Shown: positions 1 through 8,663 of the stretch, piece after piece
How the letters are laid out: each line of letters opens with the position of its first letter
Numbering within the stretch: the stretch's first letter is position 1
DNA from: Bacillus sp. ISL-18
GTDB taxonomy: Bacteria > Bacillota > Bacilli > Bacillales > Cytobacillaceae
DNA length: 64,000 nucleotides
Direction: 5' to 3'
NCBI RefSeq assembly: GCF_018613415.1
Contig: NZ_JAGGQG010000030.1
Span: forward strand, 1-64,000
The notes under the pieces: generated by a model
Databases searched by the model: none
The model's input: only the letters and a program-made list of their open reading frames with translations
Told to the model about the DNA's origin: nothing
Position numbers and translations under genes: made by a program

Positions 1-20
1 ACACAATTAAATGGACTTGA

Positions 21-187
21 CTTTCTTATCTGTCGAAGCCCCTCCTTCTTGTTGCATACAGGGGTTATGATCCTTTCTTATCTGTCGAAGCCCCTCCTTC
101 TTGTTGCGTACAGGGGTTATGATCCTTTCTTATCTGTCAGAGCTCTTCCTTCTTGTTGCTTACAGGGGTTATGAACTCTCTTATCTA
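21..187. repeat. 52-bp tandem repeat, three copies plus a partial fourth
   Basis: Units start at 21, 73, 125 and (partial) 177, giving an exact 52-bp period. Copies 1 and 2 are almost identical; copy 3 has diverged in its first third. Each unit contains CCCCT and AGGGG (or close variants) about 15 bases apart, so a single strand could fold. The array lies immediately downstream of the stop codon of the minus-strand gene that ends at 185. There are no unique spacers, so it is not a CRISPR array. Confidence 0.9.
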
Positions 188-505
188 CTCTCTATCAGCG
201 AATTTTTCCAATCTTTCCAACTTCACTTCAAATCTATTAATCATTTCATGTAATTCCTCAAACCCATGCTTACATTCCTGTAGTAGAGTTTTCAATGCCC
301 TTTCCCTTACTACTTTTCTTATGGCTTGACTAACTGTTTTCCCATCTTGTCTCGTCTGCTGGACTCTTTCTAAATCGGCAATATGAGTATCATTTAAATG
401 TTCAAATTCCTTTATTAAACCATATTTTATGTATTCCTCTCTAAGATCCGCTAATAATGATTTGCTGACACCTGTCATTTCCCTTACTACCTTATCCGGA
501 TACAT
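185..505 (-). CDS. Small protein with helix-turn-helix-like start and coiled-coil end
   Basis: 106 residues, not recognised as a named family. Residues about 1-30 (DKVVREMTGVSKSLLADLRE) resemble the N-terminal helix-turn-helix of MerR-like or DUF3967-type plasmid and phage proteins. Residues about 70-106 are charged and heptad-like, consistent with a coiled coil. AAGGAG lies about 7 bases before the ATG. The gene stops right at the edge of the 52-bp tandem repeats. A DNA-binding role is an inference from the N-terminal pattern only. Confidence 0.65.
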   Translation of the reverse strand: MYPDKVVREMTGVSKSLLADLREEYIKYGLIKEFEHLNDTHIADLERVQQTRQDGKTVSQAIRKVVRERALKTLLQECKHGFEELHEMINRFEVKLERLEKFADRE

Positions 506-795
506 CCTACCATCTCCTTAAGTAGTCTTTACTAGACTCTATTAAAGATAGTTGGGATTTATACCACCCCAAACCAAATTCAAGCTAGGATTGGTTTCAA
601 ATATGTCCCCCAAACGGGAATACTAGACGAAAAAACCATAACAGCACTCTTCTTCTCTGGGAGTATCCAAAATATCTATTATCTTTCTATTCATCCAAAA
701 GAGGTTTGATTGTATCCGAAAGGGATTTATGGAATAATTGTTGAATGTCGTAATCAAGAAAACGGAACATTCAGATTGATGGAGGCTAATAAGAA

Positions 796-1131
796 ATGTC
801 GGACAATACCGTTAGTAAAGCTACTACTAAAATGCACTTTATGCTTAAATCTACTCCACCAAGAACAACTTTTCATCAGGATATGACAGTAGAAGAACGG
901 GACATTATGTTAAAACATATCGACTATTGGACGGTTAAGCAAAACCAGGGGATTGCACTTGTCTTCGGTCCTGTTTTACATCCCACCTCTCCACATGGAA
1001 TTGCCATCATTGAAGTTGAAAATGAAGCACAGGTCCCAACGCTCATAGAAGAAGACCCTGCCGAAATTGCCGGCCTAATGACAACTGAATTTTATCCGAT
1101 GAAAGCAATGCTGCCGAAACAACACGCTTGA
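796..1131 (+). CDS. YciI-like family protein
   Basis: 111 residues. The layout matches the YciI/YCII-related ferredoxin-fold family: an opening segment ending in MLKHIDYW, then GIALVFGPVLHP, a Gly-Ile-Ala-Ile-Ile strand, and a closing EEDPAEIAG segment, which is the family's Asp-Pro signature. These are small cytoplasmic proteins, some thought to be enzymes; the substrate is not predictable. A GGAGG lies at 782-786, about 10 bases before the ATG. A terminator follows at 1180. Confidence 0.8.
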   Translation: MSDNTVSKATTKMHFMLKSTPPRTTFHQDMTVEERDIMLKHIDYWTVKQNQGIALVFGPVLHPTSPHGIAIIEVENEAQVPTLIEEDPAEIAGLMTTEFYPMKAMLPKQHA

Positions 1132-1179
1132 TCTTTAGGAAGTGTTAATAAAAAAGGAAATTTGAAAAGTTCACAGGAA

Positions 1180-1204
1180 ATGGCTCAGTATCGGACTGAG
1201 CCAT
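1180..1204 (+). terminator. Terminator after the YciI-like gene
   Basis: Perfect 10-bp stem ATGGCTCAGT / ACTGAGCCAT around a 5-base loop, followed by CTGCTTTTTCC. It lies about 50 bases after the stop codon at 1131. Confidence 0.75.
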
Positions 1205-1309
1205 CTGCTTTTTCCGTTCAAAAAATGATCAAAATCTAATAAAAATTCAGAGTCGCTATTGAGGTTTTTAAAATTAACAAACTATAAGCAAGTCCCATTA
1301 TCCCTGTTT

Positions 1310-1699
1310 TTATTTGACAATTACTTTTCCAACCATTCCCTCTTGGAAATGGTACCGACATATCAAATCATATGTACCGGGATTAGTCGGGTTCACGGTA
1401 ATGGTTTTTTCTTTTCCAGGCTGGATTTCTTCGTCAATTCGGAGCTTTTCCACAGTGAAGGTGTGCTCTTTCCTACCATTGTTCTTCAATATCAACGTTG
1501 TCGTTTTTCCATTCGGAATGGTGATCGATTTTGGATTAAAGTAATCATCGTTCAACTCGACCTGAAGCGCTGTTACTGGTTGAGCAGGCTGTGTTTCGGC
1601 GTTGGATTCGGCAAATACACGCAGTGAACTTGGAGTTGTCATACCCACCATCATCGCAAACAAAACGACCAAGCCAGTTACCCATTTTTTTAAAAACAT
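1310..1699 (-). CDS. Secreted cupredoxin-domain copper protein
   Basis: 129 residues. Residues 1-30 form a signal peptide (KK, then a hydrophobic stretch, then VFAES), so the protein is exported. The rest is one cupredoxin domain with a full type-1 copper ligand set in canonical order: His79 (KEHTF), Cys114, His117 and Met122 in the ICRYHFQEGM segment. The start has a strong AAAGGAGGG site. Such proteins carry electrons or bind copper at the membrane surface; no partner oxidase is encoded nearby, so its redox partner is unknown. Confidence 0.88.
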   Translation of the reverse strand: MFLKKWVTGLVVLFAMMVGMTTPSSLRVFAESNAETQPAQPVTALQVELNDDYFNPKSITIPNGKTTTLILKNNGRKEHTFTVEKLRIDEEIQPGKEKTITVNPTNPGTYDLICRYHFQEGMVGKVIVK

Positions 1700-1829
1700 T
1701 TCTATCCCTCCTTTCCTAAGACTATTTTTTTCCTATTTATAAAATATTATTAGATAAGTTTGGGTTCTCAATAAAAACTAGCAGCAACAGGTATCTGAAA
1801 CTGATTATGCTCGGGCATCAGCCAAATTC

Positions 1830-2081
1830 TTACCAAAAGATATCGTCCATCGGTGGAATCGGTTGATTTTCGATTTCTTTTACTTCCTCTGTTATGTCAA
1901 TTGATCCGTTCGCCACTACCTCTTCAATTATTGTTCTCCGATACCCCGTTTCATGTTTTATGCTTTGTATGTATTGATGGGCAACGGTTGGGATGTCTTG
2001 TTTGTTCCGTGCTGAAAATCTTCCTCTAACAGATAGCCCTGTCCCTTCAATTTTTAAATGTAATTCCAAGTTAAACTCCAT
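1830..2081 (-). CDS. Small uncharacterised protein
   Basis: 83 residues beginning MEFNLELHL; no named family recognised. The reading frame is open further upstream, to 2192, but the only good ribosome binding site (AAGAGGTG, six bases before ATG) supports the start at 2081. The sequence is acidic and alternates hydrophobic and polar residues in the first third, suggesting beta strands. It ends in PPMDDIFW. No signal peptide or membrane segment is visible. Confidence 0.65.
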   Translation of the reverse strand: MEFNLELHLKIEGTGLSVRGRFSARNKQDIPTVAHQYIQSIKHETGYRRTIIEEVVANGSIDITEEVKEIENQPIPPMDDIFW

Positions 2082-2324
2082 ATCAAACACCTCTTCCTTG
2101 TTTATTATAGAACAAATGTTCCTATTTAGTATATAATAAATAAATGGAAGTATTCCCCAAATAGGTTTATTGGCTCTTGACCCAATACTCATTACTTATT
2201 CCGGTATTTCAACGTATCGTCAAGTTCTTTAGGAAAAATAAATATATTGAAAGCTCCTCTATGAAAATACTATTATTACAAGGTAGGTAAAATTTTTACA
2301 ATGCGCTGAAGGCGAGGAATAGTC

Positions 2325-2981
2325 ATGCACTTATTTACTATAAGAAGAATTTTTATGACGGTGATTGGAAACTTATGTATCGGAATTGCCGTTTCCCTAT
2401 TACGTTTAAGTCATTTTGGAACTGACCCTTTTAGCACGATGAATTTAGGGGTAAGTGGATTTTTACATGTTTCGTTTGGTGTTTATCAATTAATCTTTAA
2501 TTTATTCCTCCTTATTATTCAATTTATTTTTGTTCGGAATGCCATTGGGTTTGGTACTATTGTCAACATGGTTGGAATTGGTTTCATTTCCGATCTTTTT
2601 GTAAATGGTTACCATGTACTATTCGGATCTTCTTTACTCTTTATTACAAAAATTTTATTCCTCCTTATTGCTGTAGTCTTGATTGGAATCGGAGTTGCCC
2701 TTTATATGACCTCCGATTTGGGCATTTCACCATGGGATGCTATGCCGCTAGTCATTCAAAAATTATCGCGTAACAAACTGCCATTTGTCCTCGCTCGGAT
2801 GATGGCAGATGTAATAAGTGTAGTGATTGGTTTTTCCTTCGGGGCCATTGTGGGGATTGCCACCGTCATTATGGCTTTTGGTACCGGCCCTCTTGTCCAA
2901 TACTTCCGGAAACAGCTTGCAGAACCATTATTACGAAATAATCACGCAGCCTTACCAGCGTCAGTTGACCTTCATAAATAA
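2325..2981 (+). CDS. YczE/YyaS-type integral membrane protein
   Basis: 218 residues with about five hydrophobic membrane spans. It carries the YczE family pattern: GIAVSLLRLSHFGTDPF near the start, and a related GVALYMTSDLGISPWDAM segment at about residues 125-145, which suggests an internal duplication. B. subtilis YczE is needed for bacillaene/surfactin-type antibiotic production, but that role cannot be assumed here. A GGCGAGG site precedes the ATG and a clear terminator follows. It appears monocistronic. Confidence 0.8.
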   Translation: MHLFTIRRIFMTVIGNLCIGIAVSLLRLSHFGTDPFSTMNLGVSGFLHVSFGVYQLIFNLFLLIIQFIFVRNAIGFGTIVNMVGIGFISDLFVNGYHVLFGSSLLFITKILFLLIAVVLIGIGVALYMTSDLGISPWDAMPLVIQKLSRNKLPFVLARMMADVISVVIGFSFGAIVGIATVIMAFGTGPLVQYFRKQLAEPLLRNNHAALPASVDLHK

Positions 2982-2990
2982 CGACTGAAA

Positions 2991-3019
2991 AACCTCTATT
3001 TCGAAATAGAGGTTTTTTT
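2991..3019 (+). terminator. Rho-independent terminator of the YczE-like gene
   Basis: Perfect 10-bp stem AACCTCTATT / AATAGAGGTT with loop TCGA, running straight into seven T residues, ten bases after the stop codon. Confidence 0.92.
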
Positions 3020-3167
3020 GGGATACAAGGCCCTCATTTCCTAGGCAAGCGCATGATTTGACAATATCGGCAAAAGTGGGACTTATCTTGACCAAGCCAG
3101 TCATCCTTTGTTTGCTCGAGTTTAAATTGCATTTTTATTTAAATGCATTTCTTCCATACTTCTACCG

Positions 3168-3195
3168 TTGACCATTTTAAAAAAGGACGTAAAAT
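3168..3195 (+). promoter_or_regulatory. Candidate sigma-A promoter of the alpha/beta hydrolase gene
   Basis: TTGACC (3168-3173), 16-base spacer, TAAAAT (3190-3195). This puts transcription start near 3202 and leaves a leader of about 70 bases. Confidence 0.5.
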
Positions 3196-3207
3196 GGGAC
3201 TCTAGAA

Positions 3208-3266
3208 CTTTTCCGTTTTTATGTTCACCCGCATACGATAAAGTATCGGTTGCTTAAACGGAAAGG
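3208..3266 (+). other. Leader hairpin overlapping the ribosome binding site
   Basis: CTTTTCCGTTT (3208-3218) can pair over 11 positions (one G-T wobble) with AAACGGAAAGG (3256-3266). The second arm includes the start of the AAAGGAGGAG ribosome binding site of the hydrolase gene at 3275. A smaller hairpin, CGATA-AAG-TATCG, sits inside the loop. This is a possible translational control element. Confidence 0.4.
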
Positions 3267-3274
3267 AGGAGTGG

Positions 3275-4195
3275 ATGTTGAGCAAGGAGAAAAAAGGTAA
3301 ATCAATTTGGCGCCCATTATTGGCAGCACCCGCTTTATTTTTTCTTGCGCCTGTTTCCATCGGATTGTATCTAACACATCCCTTCCCGGCAAAAACCATG
3401 AAAACACCAAAGGAATACGGTCTTGAATTCGAAGAGATTGAATTTTTCAGCCGAAAAGATCAAGTTAAGCTGTCTGGCTGGTGGATTCCAGCGGCTTCCA
3501 ACCAAAGCAAGAAAACGGTCATCACGGCTCACGGATATATGAACGAACGAGCCATGGAAGGAATTGAAGGACTACAACTCGCCAAAGTTCTCGCGGAACA
3601 TGGATATAATGTCCTGATGTTTGACTTTCGTAATGCAGGCAAGTCGAAGGGAAGAACCACAGGGATTGGATATTTCGAAAGACACGATTTGTATTCAGCG
3701 ATTGACTATGCCATTCAAGAAAAAAATCAGGAAAAGATTGCTCTCCTCGGCTGGAGTATGGGAGCTGCTGCTGCTCTTATTGCCGGATGTGAACATCCTG
3801 CTGTTTCCGCTATCATTGCCGATAGTCCCTTTAGTGAATTAGGACCTTTTTTAAAAGAAAATCTTTCTCACTGGACTAAGCTGCCCAAAAGACCTTTTAC
3901 ATCGATAATTTATCACTCGATGCGAATACTCCTCAAAATTGACCCCACTGAAGTATCACCCATTGAACATGTAAGAAATACGAAAGGAAAATCGTTTTTC
4001 CTTATTCATAGTAAAACGGATGAAGCGATTCCTTATGCAGAGAGTGAAAAAATCGTGCAAACGATCTCATCCGATAACCATAAAGAATTGTGGCTGACGA
4101 AAGATTGTCAGCACATTAATTCCTATCTTTTAAATAAAAAAGAATATACACACCGTGTACTCCGATTCCTGGAAAATCACTTAAAACTTGGCTAG
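3275..4195 (+). CDS. Alpha/beta hydrolase, YqkD/YfhR-like
   Basis: 306 residues with one hydrophobic N-terminal segment (about 13-35), probably a membrane anchor with the enzyme domain outside. Alpha/beta hydrolase hallmarks are present: HGY oxyanion motif near residue 86, nucleophile elbow GWSMG with Ser161, Asp249 in HSKTDEAIP, and His280 in DCQHINSY. This makes an intact catalytic triad. Similar Bacillus proteins are called YqkD or YfhR; substrates are unknown. The start has a strong AAAGGAGGAG site and a terminator follows. Confidence 0.88.
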   Translation: MLSKEKKGKSIWRPLLAAPALFFLAPVSIGLYLTHPFPAKTMKTPKEYGLEFEEIEFFSRKDQVKLSGWWIPAASNQSKKTVITAHGYMNERAMEGIEGLQLAKVLAEHGYNVLMFDFRNAGKSKGRTTGIGYFERHDLYSAIDYAIQEKNQEKIALLGWSMGAAAALIAGCEHPAVSAIIADSPFSELGPFLKENLSHWTKLPKRPFTSIIYHSMRILLKIDPTEVSPIEHVRNTKGKSFFLIHSKTDEAIPYAESEKIVQTISSDNHKELWLTKDCQHINSYLLNKKEYTHRVLRFLENHLKLG

Positions 4196-4297
4196 GCAGT
4201 AAACAGCAGAGGGTCTCTTTTAAACATCAAGCTTTTCTCGGATTTTCCAAATTCAGCCGTTTTCTCCTTCTCTCTCTTGTGACGATACGGATGGTAA

Positions 4298-4335
4298 AAG
4301 AGCAAATGACACCACTGTCTGTCATCGCTCTTTTT
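4298..4335 (+). terminator. Terminator after the alpha/beta hydrolase gene
   Basis: Hairpin AAGAGC-AAATGACA / TGTCAT-C-GCTCTT with one unpaired base, followed by a run of seven T residues. It lies about 100 bases downstream of the stop at 4195. Confidence 0.7.
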
Positions 4336-4379
4336 TTGCTTATCATCATTCCTACTAAATGCAATTCGCGTCCTCCCAC

Positions 4380-5408
4380 TTAGAGTTTTTTTCTATCAGC
4401 TAAATATTTAGCATACAAAATTGTATTTTTGGCTACATCTAATTCAAGACTATATATATTAGGCGGGCCTGGTCTCCAATTCACTTCAAAAAGCCATAGT
4501 TTTTGATTTGCATCTATTCCGACGTCAATCCCCAATTCATCCAATTCACTGTCATATAAAGAATCAAAATGATTTGAAAAACTGATTGCAAACTGTTCAA
4601 GATACTTTTTCATATCATACCAGGAGTCACCAAACTCTTGTTTTAAAAAAATATCCGGGTAAGTACTATAACCACCACTCCCCATATTGGAAGTTATCGT
4701 CCCTAAACGCCCGATCCTTGGATAAATAGAAGTAATCACCCATTTTCCTTCTCCATTTTTTTGTACATGTAACCGGAAATCAAAAACATGTCCAGATTTT
4801 GTTTGACTCGTAATAAACTGTTGAACGACGTAATCTTGTTCTCTTATTTTTGGCGATAACCAGTCTAGCATTTGTTTTTCATTAATAGATGATTCCTCTC
4901 CGGCTTCATTGATTTTATAATGATTGGATCCATCTTTTTCAATAAAAACAACGCCGCCGCCTTGATGGCCAGATAATGGCTTGATAATCACCTTTTGATA
5001 ACGATTGATCATGTCTGTAAAAATCTGAATGTTTGTTAATTCATAAAAAGGAATAAGATATTGTTTATATTTTTTTGCTCTTTTTATTCTGTTATATACA
5101 GATAATTTGTCCCCAATCGAATGACTTGTAAACGGAATCCGCTCATACAAATAATCAAAGATCGGTCTAGTTTTCTCAGTTTCTTTATAACTTGCATTAT
5201 AAATGACATCAGGGAAAGGAAATTCCTTTTCAATCCATTGTCCATTTTCATAGGATTTTCCCAAGATTTTATGCTGTTTTATATTCACCTTCCCTGGGGT
5301 AAAGTAAAAAAAGGTTACACCTTCTGCTTTAGCTACAGCGGCATATGCATATGCTTTCTTTACTTTACTTGGATCTTTACGATGATGAAGCATGCCTATT
5401 AACGTCAT
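4380..5408 (-). CDS. YheC/YheD-family ATP-grasp protein (spore-associated ligase type)
   Basis: 342 residues from an ATG with GGAGAAG upstream; the frame is open to a TTG at 5432 that has no binding site of its own. The YheC/YheD ATP-grasp fold is recognisable: VIIKPLSGHQGGGVVFIEKDG (nucleotide loop, split here), DFRLHVQ, the conserved YPRIGRLGTITSNMGSGGY stretch, and the metal-binding end DVGIDANQKLWLFEVNWRPG. B. subtilis YheC and YheD are endospore coat-associated. It is the last gene of a minus-strand set after a second ATP-grasp gene and a Mur ligase, which suggests a shared peptide- or amide-forming pathway; the substrate is unknown. Confidence 0.88.
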   Translation of the reverse strand: MTLIGMLHHRKDPSKVKKAYAYAAVAKAEGVTFFYFTPGKVNIKQHKILGKSYENGQWIEKEFPFPDVIYNASYKETEKTRPIFDYLYERIPFTSHSIGDKLSVYNRIKRAKKYKQYLIPFYELTNIQIFTDMINRYQKVIIKPLSGHQGGGVVFIEKDGSNHYKINEAGEESSINEKQMLDWLSPKIREQDYVVQQFITSQTKSGHVFDFRLHVQKNGEGKWVITSIYPRIGRLGTITSNMGSGGYSTYPDIFLKQEFGDSWYDMKKYLEQFAISFSNHFDSLYDSELDELGIDVGIDANQKLWLFEVNWRPGPPNIYSLELDVAKNTILYAKYLADRKKL

Positions 5409-5528
5409 TTTGCTTCTTCTCCACCTCTCCAAGTTCTGTTTCTTATAAAAAGACGATAATCATTGTTCATTCATTAAAGCTTAAAGCTCACGATGAACAT
5501 CATACACATTATTTATCACTCGGAAATG

Positions 5529-6743
5529 TTAAAGAAGTTCAAGGTAGAAACGGATATTACTGGCTGCTTGCATGGCAATTTTTTTCGCTTCTATTTTATT
5601 ATCTGAGGATGCCAAAATATATCCCAAGCGATCTCCCATTGATAAAGGCGGTCGTACAATCTGGCCTTTTCGGGGCTTTATATACACCTCTTCGACACCT
5701 GGATATTGAGAACTGAGTTCTTTCCCCGTTACCTTTATTAATTTCCCCCTAGAACCAACGGTAAAATAATGTGCGTATACATACTTACTGTGTTTTTTAG
5801 TAAGGCAAGGCTCATTTCCTAGCATTAATTGAATGGTTTCCTCTACTAAATTAATTCCATATCCCACTTCAATGATTCGATTCATCGCTCCGCCTGAGAT
5901 TCGCGGGTTAATTTCGATTAATTTCCACAACCCATTTACCATGCGCATTTCTAAGTGACAGGCACCATTTTTCATTTGAAAAGCCTTTAAAATGGAACTT
6001 ACGGTCTCATAGATACTAGTGTATAAACGTTGATTGATAGTTGGTAGTAAACAGTATCCGTTTACGATAAATCGCTGTGAAAAGGCAATCTGTTGTTCGA
6101 TTATTGCCACAATATGAACTTTTCCATTGTGGACAAGAACTTCAATTAAATATTGAGGTCCTTCTAGATATTCCTCCAGTAAAATCTGTTTATTATTTTC
6201 AAGTAATTTTTGCATTGCCTGCTTTAACTGGTTCACGTTATTGGCCAAAAGAACATCTCTTGAGCCGGCAGATGTGGGAGACTTTACAATAAGTGGTAAA
6301 TGGTCTTTAGCTTGTTCAATAAAATTCTCTAAGGGATAATCTGGCGTATAAATTTCATAGAGGGAAGATAGTGGAAGGTCTTTGAGAAGTTCACGGGTTA
6401 AAACTTTATTTTCCATTTTTAATATGGCTTCAGTAGAGACTATACTTGAACAATATTCTTCTGATAAAGTTGCTGCTACATGGACAAAAGGATCTACAAA
6501 ACTAAGTATCCCTTTTATTTGTTTACCCTGTTTTTGTAGTTTGCTAAGGTTATTTTTTAATTCATCATAATTAGATAGATCCACTAAAATCATTTGATGG
6601 ACATCGGGGAATTCTGTTCTTTGTAGAATATATTTTTGTCTATTCGTAAATAACACCGTATAATAGCCGAGTCGTTCTGCGGCTTTGATTGCTTCCCTGC
6701 TTGACCCAGATTTGTTCGTTTCAATAAATACAATAGTTTGCAT
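5529..6743 (-). CDS. ATP-grasp ligase, carbamoyl-phosphate-synthase/BacD-like
   Basis: 404 residues if started at the ATG at 6743, where an AGGATGATG-type site precedes MQTIVFIETN, the usual beginning of this family. The frame is open to 6800 but no binding site is seen there. It has an N-terminal Rossmann-like half, then an ATP-grasp domain: LPLIVKSPTSAGSRDV (ATP clamp), ILLEEYLEGPQYLIEVLVHNG, and LIEINPRISGGAMNRI (metal-binding Glu/Asn pair). This class joins amino acids or carboxylates to amines using ATP, as in BacD and related dipeptide ligases. It lies 120 bases before the YheC/YheD-like gene and downstream of the Mur ligase. Confidence 0.85.
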   Translation of the reverse strand: MQTIVFIETNKSGSSREAIKAAERLGYYTVLFTNRQKYILQRTEFPDVHQMILVDLSNYDELKNNLSKLQKQGKQIKGILSFVDPFVHVAATLSEEYCSSIVSTEAILKMENKVLTRELLKDLPLSSLYEIYTPDYPLENFIEQAKDHLPLIVKSPTSAGSRDVLLANNVNQLKQAMQKLLENNKQILLEEYLEGPQYLIEVLVHNGKVHIVAIIEQQIAFSQRFIVNGYCLLPTINQRLYTSIYETVSSILKAFQMKNGACHLEMRMVNGLWKLIEINPRISGGAMNRIIEVGYGINLVEETIQLMLGNEPCLTKKHSKYVYAHYFTVGSRGKLIKVTGKELSSQYPGVEEVYIKPRKGQIVRPPLSMGDRLGYILASSDNKIEAKKIAMQAASNIRFYLELL

Positions 6744-6914
6744 ACGTTCATCATCCTGCCTTTTTGGTTTTATGTAAGAAGATTTAGCTTTAACAGCCAT
6801 GTTGAAGAGTAAAGTACAAACAGCTTTCCTTTTTAATATATTGTCTTATGACAAGTTTGGTTTGGACAATCATACTAATTCTTAAGACCGAAATTTAATA
6901 AAGATAAAAATAAA

Positions 6915-6946
6915 AAGAGCGGCTGCAATAGGTGCAAATCGCTCTT
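6915..6946 (-). terminator. Terminator between the Mur ligase and the ATP-grasp gene
   Basis: Read on the minus strand: AAGAGCG-ATTTGC ... GCAG-CCGCTCTT followed by TTTATTTTTATC. It lies about 90 bases after the Mur ligase stop (7034), so the Mur ligase and the ATP-grasp genes are probably separate or partly coupled transcripts. Confidence 0.7.
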
Positions 6947-7033
6947 CAAAAGTAAGATAAATGGAACCGTGTTGTGGGTTAACGGCAGTAATAGTATAAA
7001 GAACATTCCATAATGAGAGCTGTTCTAATCTTC

Positions 7034-8413
7034 CTAATTTTCTCCCCTTAAATAATCGATGATCTCATCGAAGTCATAGCCATTACCGGCCGTTTTGAAA
7101 TAAACAATATCATTTGGGAGTAAAAACAAATCAAAAAAATTCTTTATTTCATCTACTTCTGTAAAATGATAATGCGATTTTACTCCCGCCTCTATTGCTG
7201 GCTTAGCAAAATCTTTTGCAATCGATCCTTTCGTAATAAGAACATCAATCCCTAAGTCACCTACTAGATGACCTGCTTTTTCGTATTCTTCATCTGCATA
7301 TTTTCCAAGTGCTTGCATTCTTCCCAAAACAACAATTTTTCTTTGAGCTGCCGATGCGATCTTACATAATGTTTCTAAGCCTGTTCTTAAGGAAGCAGGA
7401 TTGGACTTCCAAGTATCATCTACCAATGTAATTTGATTTCGCAGTTTAAAAATTTGAAAATGGGATCCCATGTGATGGTAAGTGGATAATCTTTTTAACG
7501 CATAGTTAAGGTCCACACCTAAGCTCGCAGCTGCAGCTAATGAAGCGGCTGCATTATAGACATTATGCTCACCTAGACCTGGTATATATCCTTTGTATTC
7601 ATTTTGCTTATATTCAACCCAATAAGTCATGCCGGATGTATTATATTGAATCCTCTTTATTCTAAAAATAGCATTCTTGTTTTTTCCGAATGTTATAATC
7701 TTCCCTTTAAACTTTGAAGTATCTATGGTGGAGAGAAATGGGTCGTCCTTATTTAGAATAAGCGTTCCCTCATTGTTCATTCCTTCCATAATTTTTACTT
7801 TTTCTGCTACATAATCATCGAATGATCGAATTTGATCCGTATGATCCACATCAATCATTGTCAAAATCCCAATCGTTGGGTAAAAATACTTACAGGATTG
7901 TGTCATATCCCCTATTTTAGATACAGCTGTCTCAAACACGGCCACATCCGTATCTTCGTCAATTCCCAGTAAATAAGAAAGATTGTAATAATCAGCATTT
8001 TTGCTCGATATTGTTGCTTGGACATTGTGTTTATCTTCTAAAATATGTTTTAACATTTCCTTCGTAGTAGACTTTCCGCATGTACCTGTAATGGCAACTA
8101 CAGGAATGTTAAACAGATGTCTGTAATACGAGGTGAATTTATAGAAACTGTCTTTCAGATCCTTTACCATAATGATTTGCTCTGAATGTAATCGATCCAT
8201 ATCAGAAAATGGTTTATCTGTAACGATAAATACATTCTTGTACCTTTTTATCTTTTCAACAGGCACTTCTTTGTTGTTATAGCGAAAATACACCGTATGA
8301 TTACTAATTTCAGATCTGTCATCCGTGACCGTCTTAATCCGTATCCCTTTTTGCTTTACACTAGGCTGAATGTTCATGGCAGTTAAAATGTTCTCCAATA
8401 ATAATGTCTTCAA
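7034..8413 (-). CDS. MurF-like Mur ligase of unknown substrate
   Basis: 459 residues, TTG start with AGGAGGG five bases upstream. Three Mur ligase domains are visible: an N-terminal substrate domain (about 1-100), a central ATPase domain with P-loop GTCGKSTT at 110-117, and a C-terminal domain with DDTWKSNPAS (332-341), the MurF DD-Y-NANP-S motif with altered residues. AEKVKI near 203 may supply the carbamylated lysine. A housekeeping murF would sit in the ddl or mra region and usually has GxNGKTTTK, so this is a divergent paralog. Neighbouring ATP-grasp genes suggest a dedicated peptide pathway rather than peptidoglycan precursor synthesis. Confidence 0.85.
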   Translation of the reverse strand: MKTLLLENILTAMNIQPSVKQKGIRIKTVTDDRSEISNHTVYFRYNNKEVPVEKIKRYKNVFIVTDKPFSDMDRLHSEQIIMVKDLKDSFYKFTSYYRHLFNIPVVAITGTCGKSTTKEMLKHILEDKHNVQATISSKNADYYNLSYLLGIDEDTDVAVFETAVSKIGDMTQSCKYFYPTIGILTMIDVDHTDQIRSFDDYVAEKVKIMEGMNNEGTLILNKDDPFLSTIDTSKFKGKIITFGKNKNAIFRIKRIQYNTSGMTYWVEYKQNEYKGYIPGLGEHNVYNAAASLAAAASLGVDLNYALKRLSTYHHMGSHFQIFKLRNQITLVDDTWKSNPASLRTGLETLCKIASAAQRKIVVLGRMQALGKYADEEYEKAGHLVGDLGIDVLITKGSIAKDFAKPAIEAGVKSHYHFTEVDEIKNFFDLFLLPNDIVYFKTAGNGYDFDEIIDYLRGEN

Positions 8414-8639
8414 AATCTCCCTCCTGAAGTTCCTTTTATGAAAAAAGCATCTCTCCCAAATGCAATAATTGAATCACTATGAATTCAAAGCCTAATGTAT
8501 CATATGATTTGTCCCCTCATGCAGGTGTGTGATAAATACACAGGCAATAAGCGGAAATAAATCATGGTTTAAATTTATGATTGTAGGAAAGTTAAAATCA
8601 GGGTATCGGCCACGTTCAACCGTTTGTTGAATAAAAAAA

Positions 8640-8659
8640 ACCGCCAAATTTATGGCAGT
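8640..8659 (-). terminator. Terminator of the YitT-like gene
   Basis: On the minus strand ACTGCCA / TGGCGGT (one G-T pair) with a short AT loop, followed by eight T residues. It begins within five bases of the stop codon at 8664. Confidence 0.88.
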
Positions 8660-8663
8660 TCGT

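Noticed and set aside
21..187. Repeat array considered as CRISPR
   Set aside because: The repeats are directly adjacent with no unique spacers and no cas genes are nearby.
551..721. Open frame (QARIGFKYVPQTGILDEKTITAL...) resembling a peptidoglycan-binding domain fragment
   Set aside because: Too short, with no start or ribosome binding site and a stop at 720. The likeness is weak, so it is not listed as a gene or pseudogene.
7034..8413. Mur ligase considered as the housekeeping murF
   Set aside because: Divergent P-loop and C-terminal motifs, and neighbours are not ddl or cell-division genes.
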